This document shows positions 5,384 through 8,291 of a stretch of 8,291 nucleotides of DNA, piece after piece; positions within the stretch are counted from its first letter, which is position 1, and each line of letters opens with the position of its first letter. The stretch is from Erythrobacter sp. (GTDB taxonomy: Bacteria; Pseudomonadota; Alphaproteobacteria; Sphingomonadales; Sphingomonadaceae). Under the pieces are notes generated by a model, which made no database searches, was not told the DNA's origin, and saw nothing but the letters and a program-made list of their open reading frames with translations. The stretch lies in contig JABSPI010000020.1 in the NCBI GenBank assembly GCA_013214365.1, positions 1-8,291 of the forward strand, written 5' to 3'. Both the position numbers and the translations under genes were made by a program.

Positions 5384-6820
5384 ATGAAAACGACATTTCT
5401 CCTGCCCCTGTTCACCGGCCTGCTGGCTGCGGCTGCGCCGGTTTCGCTGGCCGCGCAAAATCAAGACCTGCCCGATCAGGCCAGCGACATTCTGGCCGAG
5501 GGCGGGGTGGTCGAAGATGTCGCGATTGAAGGCGAGGCGTTTGACGAGGATGGGCCGCTGCGCGGCACTGTCACTGATGAAAGCGATTGGCAGGATTTGG
5601 GCGTGGCGATCCCCGCCTTTGCCACCGACCGCGACGCGCCCACGCCCGCCAATGCCGATGGCACGCGCGCATTGGGGCTCGAAATCGCGCGGGTGATCAC
5701 CGCCAATTTGCGCAATAACGGCCTGTTCAAACCGACCGGGCCTGATCGTTTGCCCGCCCCGCAATTTGCCCAGATCACCGATCCGGCTTGGGGCAGTTGG
5801 TCGGGCCGCGGGGCCGAAATGCTTGTCCATGGCTATGTCCGTGCGCGCGGCGATGGGCGGCTGGTGGTTGGCTGCTACCTTTATGATGTCGCTCTGCAGG
5901 ATGAATTGGTGCGCGAGGGATGGGTGGTGCGCCCGGCCGATTGGCGCCGCGCGGCGCACAAATGTTCCGACATCGTCTATGCCCGGTTGACCGGCGAGGA
6001 CCCCTTCTTCGACAGCCGGATCGCCTATATCGCGGAAACCGGGCCCAAGGATAACCGGGTCAAACGTCTGGCTGTGATGGACAGTGACGGGGCAAACCAC
6101 CGGTTCCTGACTTTGGGCAGCGCGACCGCGCTTACCCCGCGTTATTCGCCCGATTATTCCAAAATCCTCTACCTCTCTTATGTCGACGGCAATCCGCGCA
6201 TCTATGTCTATGACATTGGCAGCGGGCAGCAGACCTTGGTGACCGAAAACCGCAATCCCACTCTGGCCCCGCGTTGGTCGCCAGACGGGCGTCATATCCT
6301 TTATTCGATGGCGGTTGCGGGCAATACCGACATTTACCGCGTGCCGGTCAGCGGCGGCGCGAGCGAGCGGCTGACCAATACGCCGGGGATTGATATTGGC
6401 GGGTCCTATTCGCCCGATGGCAGCCGGATCGTGTTTGAAAGCGACCGTTCGGGCGCGCAGCAATGCTATATCATGAATGCCGATGGATCGAACCAGCGGC
6501 GGATCACCTTTTTCGGCGGGCGCTGTGCGACGCCGGAATGGAGCCCGCGCGGCGATCAGATCGCCTTCACCCGGATTGCCGGCGATTTCAATGTCGCGGT
6601 GATGACGCCGGGCGGACGCAATATGCGGGTGTTGACCCGTGGTTGGCAGGACGAGGCCCCGACATGGGCGCCCAATGGGCGGATCATCCAGTTTTTCCGC
6701 ACCGCGCGCAATTCGGGCCGCTCGTCCTTGTGGCAGGTTGATCTGACCGGTCGCAATGAACGCAAATTGCCAACCCCGGTGGATGCATCCGATCCGGCCT
6801 GGGGTCCGATTCGCCCCTGA
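5384..6820 (+). CDS. tolB: TolB, periplasmic beta-propeller of the Tol-Pal system
   Basis: TolB is a periplasmic protein that binds Pal with its beta-propeller and TolA with its N-terminus. From the ATG at 5384 it has 478 residues, longer than the roughly 430 of E. coli. A signal peptide spans about 1-24 (MKTTFLLPLFTGLLAAAAPV, then cleavage near SLAA). An acidic segment follows at 25-68, with 14 Asp/Glu and one Arg, before the conserved DLGVAIPAFATD. The N-terminal alpha/beta domain runs to about 205, then come repeated propeller blades with the PD40 signature (RYSPDYSKILY, RWSPDGRHILY, SYSPDGSRIVF, EWSPRGDQIAF, TWAPNGRIIQF). Upstream in-frame ATGs at 5339 and 5354 would break the signal peptide. 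AGAAGG at 5367-5372, inside the end of tolA, lies 11 bases before the start. Confidence 0.96.
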   Translation: MKTTFLLPLFTGLLAAAAPVSLAAQNQDLPDQASDILAEGGVVEDVAIEGEAFDEDGPLRGTVTDESDWQDLGVAIPAFATDRDAPTPANADGTRALGLEIARVITANLRNNGLFKPTGPDRLPAPQFAQITDPAWGSWSGRGAEMLVHGYVRARGDGRLVVGCYLYDVALQDELVREGWVVRPADWRRAAHKCSDIVYARLTGEDPFFDSRIAYIAETGPKDNRVKRLAVMDSDGANHRFLTLGSATALTPRYSPDYSKILYLSYVDGNPRIYVYDIGSGQQTLVTENRNPTLAPRWSPDGRHILYSMAVAGNTDIYRVPVSGGASERLTNTPGIDIGGSYSPDGSRIVFESDRSGAQQCYIMNADGSNQRRITFFGGRCATPEWSPRGDQIAFTRIAGDFNVAVMTPGGRNMRVLTRGWQDEAPTWAPNGRIIQFFRTARNSGRSSLWQVDLTGRNERKLPTPVDASDPAWGPIRP

Positions 6821-6880
6821 GGCAAACCTCTGTTAAACTGACAGAATCATAAAAGAACCGGCACAAATGGAGAGCATGAG
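6821..6880 (+). promoter_or_regulatory. tolB-pal gap with strong pal ribosome-binding site
   Basis: This AT-richer 60-base gap ends in GGAGAG (6869-6874), six bases before the pal ATG. It is the best Shine-Dalgarno match in the cluster and suits a lipoprotein needed in many copies. A weak TCTGT/ACAGA inverted repeat lies at 6829-6833/6841-6845. I saw no convincing -35/-10 pair, though a separate pal promoter is possible. Confidence 0.5.
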
Positions 6881-7420
6881 ATGACAATTGCCTTTTCAAA
6901 ACCCGCAATGGCAGCGCTGGCGACCAGCGCATTGGCGTTGAGCGCGTGTGCGCCCAAAGCTCCCGAAGATTTGCCGCCCCCGCCGACCGAGACCGAGGTT
7001 CTGCCACCCGCACCGGTCACCCCAACCCCGACGCCCACCCCGACCGGCCCGCAAGTGGGCACGCAAAGCCATTTCGAACAGGCGGTGGGATCAGCGAGCG
7101 TGATCTATTTCGACACCGACCGGTTCAATATCGATTCCACCGACGCCGCCGCGCTGCAAGCGCAAGCGCAATATTTCGCCCGCTTCCCGCAGCTCACCTT
7201 CACCATTGAAGGCCATTGTGACGAGCGGGGGACGCGCGAATACAACCTTGCTCTGGGCGAGCGGCGCGCCAATGCGGCGAAGAATTACCTCGTGAGCCTG
7301 GGCGTATCGACCGATCGCATCCGCACGGTCAGCTATGGCAAGGAACGCCCGGTGGCATTGGCCTCCAATGCCGAGGCATGGGCCCAGAACCGCCGTGCGG
7401 CGAGCATTATCATCAATTGA
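6881..7420 (+). CDS. pal: Pal, peptidoglycan-associated outer-membrane lipoprotein
   Basis: Pal anchors the outer membrane to peptidoglycan and interacts with TolA and TolB. The 179-residue precursor has a lipoprotein signal peptide ending in the lipobox LSAC, with Cys23 as the lipidated residue. A low-complexity Pro/Thr tether follows (about 32-57), including a run of TP repeats (47-55). The OmpA-like peptidoglycan-binding domain covers about 70-179. It contains VIYFDTDRFNI, the diaminopimelate-binding segment TIEGHCDERGTREYNLALG (108-126), RRANAAKNYLVSLG and the closing NRRA (170-173). All family residues I can check are present. The residue after Cys23 is Ala rather than Asp, consistent with outer-membrane sorting by the E. 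coli rule. No cpoB (ybgF) follows. Confidence 0.97.
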   Translation: MTIAFSKPAMAALATSALALSACAPKAPEDLPPPPTETEVLPPAPVTPTPTPTPTGPQVGTQSHFEQAVGSASVIYFDTDRFNIDSTDAAALQAQAQYFARFPQLTFTIEGHCDERGTREYNLALGERRANAAKNYLVSLGVSTDRIRTVSYGKERPVALASNAEAWAQNRRAASIIIN

Positions 7421-7439
7421 ATGTGACACGCGGCCAAGA

Positions 7440-7455
7440 GGGTCCGAAAGGGCCC
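7440..7455 (+). repeat. GNRA-loop hairpin downstream of pal
   Basis: GGGTCC (7440-7445) pairs with GGGCCC (7450-7455) across a GAAA tetraloop, with one U-G pair. It begins 20 bases after the pal stop and has no T run, so it is more likely an mRNA 3'-end stabiliser than a terminator. The role is inferred. Confidence 0.35.
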
Positions 7456-7486
7456 GAAAAGGGGGCGATTGACCCTTAGGCCATAT

Positions 7487-7535
7487 GAAAACCGGGTCGG
7501 CGGCGCTGTGAGAACGGGGCCGCCGATCCTATTTT
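7487..7535. terminator. Probable bidirectional Rho-independent terminator after pal
   Basis: An 11-bp stem, GGGTCGGCGGC (7494-7504) with GCCGCCGATCC (7519-7529), has one G-U pair and a 14-base loop. On the plus strand it is followed by TATTTT (7530-7535), suiting termination of tol-pal. On the minus strand the stem is followed, after two bases, by TTTTC (complement of 7487-7491), which would suit the convergent small gene at 7600-7755. The T runs are short, so strength is uncertain. Confidence 0.6.
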
Positions 7536-7599
7536 ACCCGCCGCCTGCTATCGCGCGACCTGAGAGCGCTCAGTTTACAACTGCGCTTGGGGGATCGGC

Positions 7600-7755
7600 T
7601 TAAGGTTGCAAATCGGCGATGGCGTGGATCGCCACCGCCATGGCCCCGCCGGATGCGGAGAAATCATCCATCGGCGCGCCCGCCCGCGCAAACAGCACAA
7701 GCAGAACCAGCGACAAAGCTGAGAACAGGCTCGATATGGTCAATTGCTGGCTCAT
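7600..7755 (-). CDS. Possible 51-residue single-span membrane protein
   Basis: I do not recognise this protein. From the ATG at 7753-7755 it has 51 residues: a short polar N-terminus (MSQQLTIS), one hydrophobic helix (about 6-26, including ALSLVLLVLF), then Arg29? no other charged cluster, and a tail with MDDFSASGG and a second mildly hydrophobic stretch (AMAVAIHAIA). Longer in-frame starts exist at 7812 (70 residues) and 7845 (81 residues), but their extra residues are polar and unremarkable. No start has a clear Shine-Dalgarno sequence. It is a plausible gene because the helix is well formed, the opposite strand shows no good gene here, and a terminator-like hairpin follows it. It could still be a chance frame. 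Confidence 0.45.
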   Translation of the reverse strand: MSQQLTISSLFSALSLVLLVLFARAGAPMDDFSASGGAMAVAIHAIADLQP

Positions 7756-7932
7756 TGCGGGCTCGAAAAGGGGTCCTGATTGATCGCGTTGATCGGGGGG
7801 TGCCCCGCTCATATGGGATGAATGTATTGCAATGCAACATTTCAATTAAAAACTGGTTCCCACACCTTTGCAATCTCTGCCAGTTTTCCTAGATTGACCG
7901 CGTGACCTGTTCGACCAACGACATTTGCGCCC
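7756..7932. promoter_or_regulatory. Divergent regulatory gap with a palindrome and a spaced inverted repeat
   Basis: This AT-richer gap lies between the start of the minus-strand 51-residue frame and the plus-strand J-type gene. It holds an 11-bp palindrome TTGCAATGCAA (7827-7837) and a perfect 8-bp inverted repeat AAAACTGG (7849-7856) / CCAGTTTT (7880-7887). The repeat centres are 31 bases apart, close to three helical turns, as expected for two sites bound on one face of DNA. Either may be an operator for one or both genes. If the longer minus-strand starts are used, the palindrome would fall in or beside that coding region. No clear -35/-10 pair was found. Confidence 0.35.
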
Positions 7933-8291
7933 ATGCCTAAGGCGCGGCGCTCCAATGATTGGGGGTTTCCCCGCTGGCGCGGCTACGAAGCCTCGCGCGA
8001 GGCGACCAATGTGCGCCTGTGCGACCGCGCGGGTTGCAATGAGCCGGGCGTGTGTCCCGCACCCAAAGCCCCCAACAGCCCGGAAAAATGGTGGTTTTGT
8101 CAAAAGCATGCGGCCGAATACAACCAGAAATGGGATTATTTCGAAGGGTTGGAAAAGGCCGAGAAGGAAGAGCGCGCCAAGGCCGAGCGGCAGGAAAGCG
8201 CCGGCTATGCCGAAAGCGCGCATTATGGGTGGAGCGGCTCGGGCGATGGCTCGCGCAGCGCGGATGAAATGCGCGCGCTCGAAACGCTCGA
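7933..8291 (+). CDS. J-domain-type (DnaJ-like) protein, N-terminal part, cut by the window end
   Basis: The first 119 codons are visible and the frame is still open at the window end. The N-terminal region matches what I know of small alphaproteobacterial DnaJ-like proteins: a basic start, a Cys-rich segment (Cys30, Cys35, Cys41), then WWFCQKHAAEYNQKWDYFEG (53-72), with Cys56 and His59. These Cys and His residues could bind zinc; that is inference. An Ala/Glu/Lys-rich helical stretch follows (about 73-92). In this family the J domain, which would stimulate an Hsp70 such as DnaK, is at the C-terminus, here outside the window, so the key HPD motif cannot be checked. An in-frame TGA at 7903 leaves 7933 as the first ATG; no strong ribosome-binding site precedes it. 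Confidence 0.75.
   Translation, partial: MPKARRSNDWGFPRWRGYEASREATNVRLCDRAGCNEPGVCPAPKAPNSPEKWWFCQKHAAEYNQKWDYFEGLEKAEKEERAKAERQESAGYAESAHYGWSGSGDGSRSADEMRALETL

Noticed and set aside
5330..6463. A 377-codon minus-strand frame opposite tolB
   Set aside because: It mirrors the tolB codon pattern and shows no family motif.
6833..6865. A promoter for pal around CTGACA
   Set aside because: No -10-like hexamer lies at a usable distance downstream.
7587..7892. A plus-strand 101-codon frame after the terminator
   Set aside because: It has no recognisable domain and no ribosome-binding site, and it overlaps the more plausible minus-strand membrane protein and the divergent gap.
7846..8223. A 125-codon minus-strand frame with a hydrophobic start, opposite the J-type gene
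   Set aside because: The plus-strand frame has the conserved Cys/WWFC/YFEG pattern; the hydrophobic stretch on the minus strand is the complement of its Glu/Lys/Ala-rich helix.

Overview
The window is GC-rich and reads as chromosome from an alphaproteobacterium, most likely a sphingomonad (Erythrobacter/Sphingomonas relatives). This rests on the ybgC-tolQ-tolR-tolA-tolB-pal order, the sphingomonad-like TolB and YbgC sequences, and the his gene cluster followed by a HIT gene. The genus is an inference. No phage, transposase, CRISPR array, rRNA or tRNA is visible.

Layout. Bases 1-1994 (+) are the 3' part of a histidine operon: the end of hisA, an unrecognised 104-residue membrane protein, hisF, hisE and a HIT-family hydrolase. 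The membrane protein is joined to both neighbours by stop/start overlaps (TAATG and ATGA). A secreted CIA30-domain protein lies convergently at 2025-2624 (-). The complete tol-pal cluster runs from 2797 to 7420 (+): the thioesterase ybgC, tolQ, tolR, a short proline-rich tolA, tolB with an acidic N-terminal tail, and pal. A strong hairpin with T runs on both sides (7487-7535) probably ends it. Then follow a possible 51-residue membrane protein on the minus strand (7600-7755), a divergent regulatory-looking gap, and the 5' part of a J-domain-type protein (+) that runs off the window.

How the genes work together. HisA, HisF and HisE act in histidine synthesis. HisF takes the HisA product PRFAR, and HisE cleaves phosphoribosyl-ATP earlier in the pathway. 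TolQ and TolR form the inner-membrane proton-driven motor, TolA spans the periplasm, and TolB and the lipoprotein Pal are the outer-membrane end. Together they constrict and stabilise the envelope at division.

Most unusual points. (1) An unknown membrane protein is translationally embedded between hisA and hisF. (2) The 124-base tolQ-tolR spacer holds four back-to-back hairpins and a 42-codon frame that overlaps tolQ by ATGA and tolR by TAATG, like a small palindromic element inserted in the motor operon. (3) The divergent gap before the J-protein gene carries a perfect 8-bp inverted repeat and an 11-bp palindrome. I did not see a clear new multi-gene system; the rest is conserved core genome.
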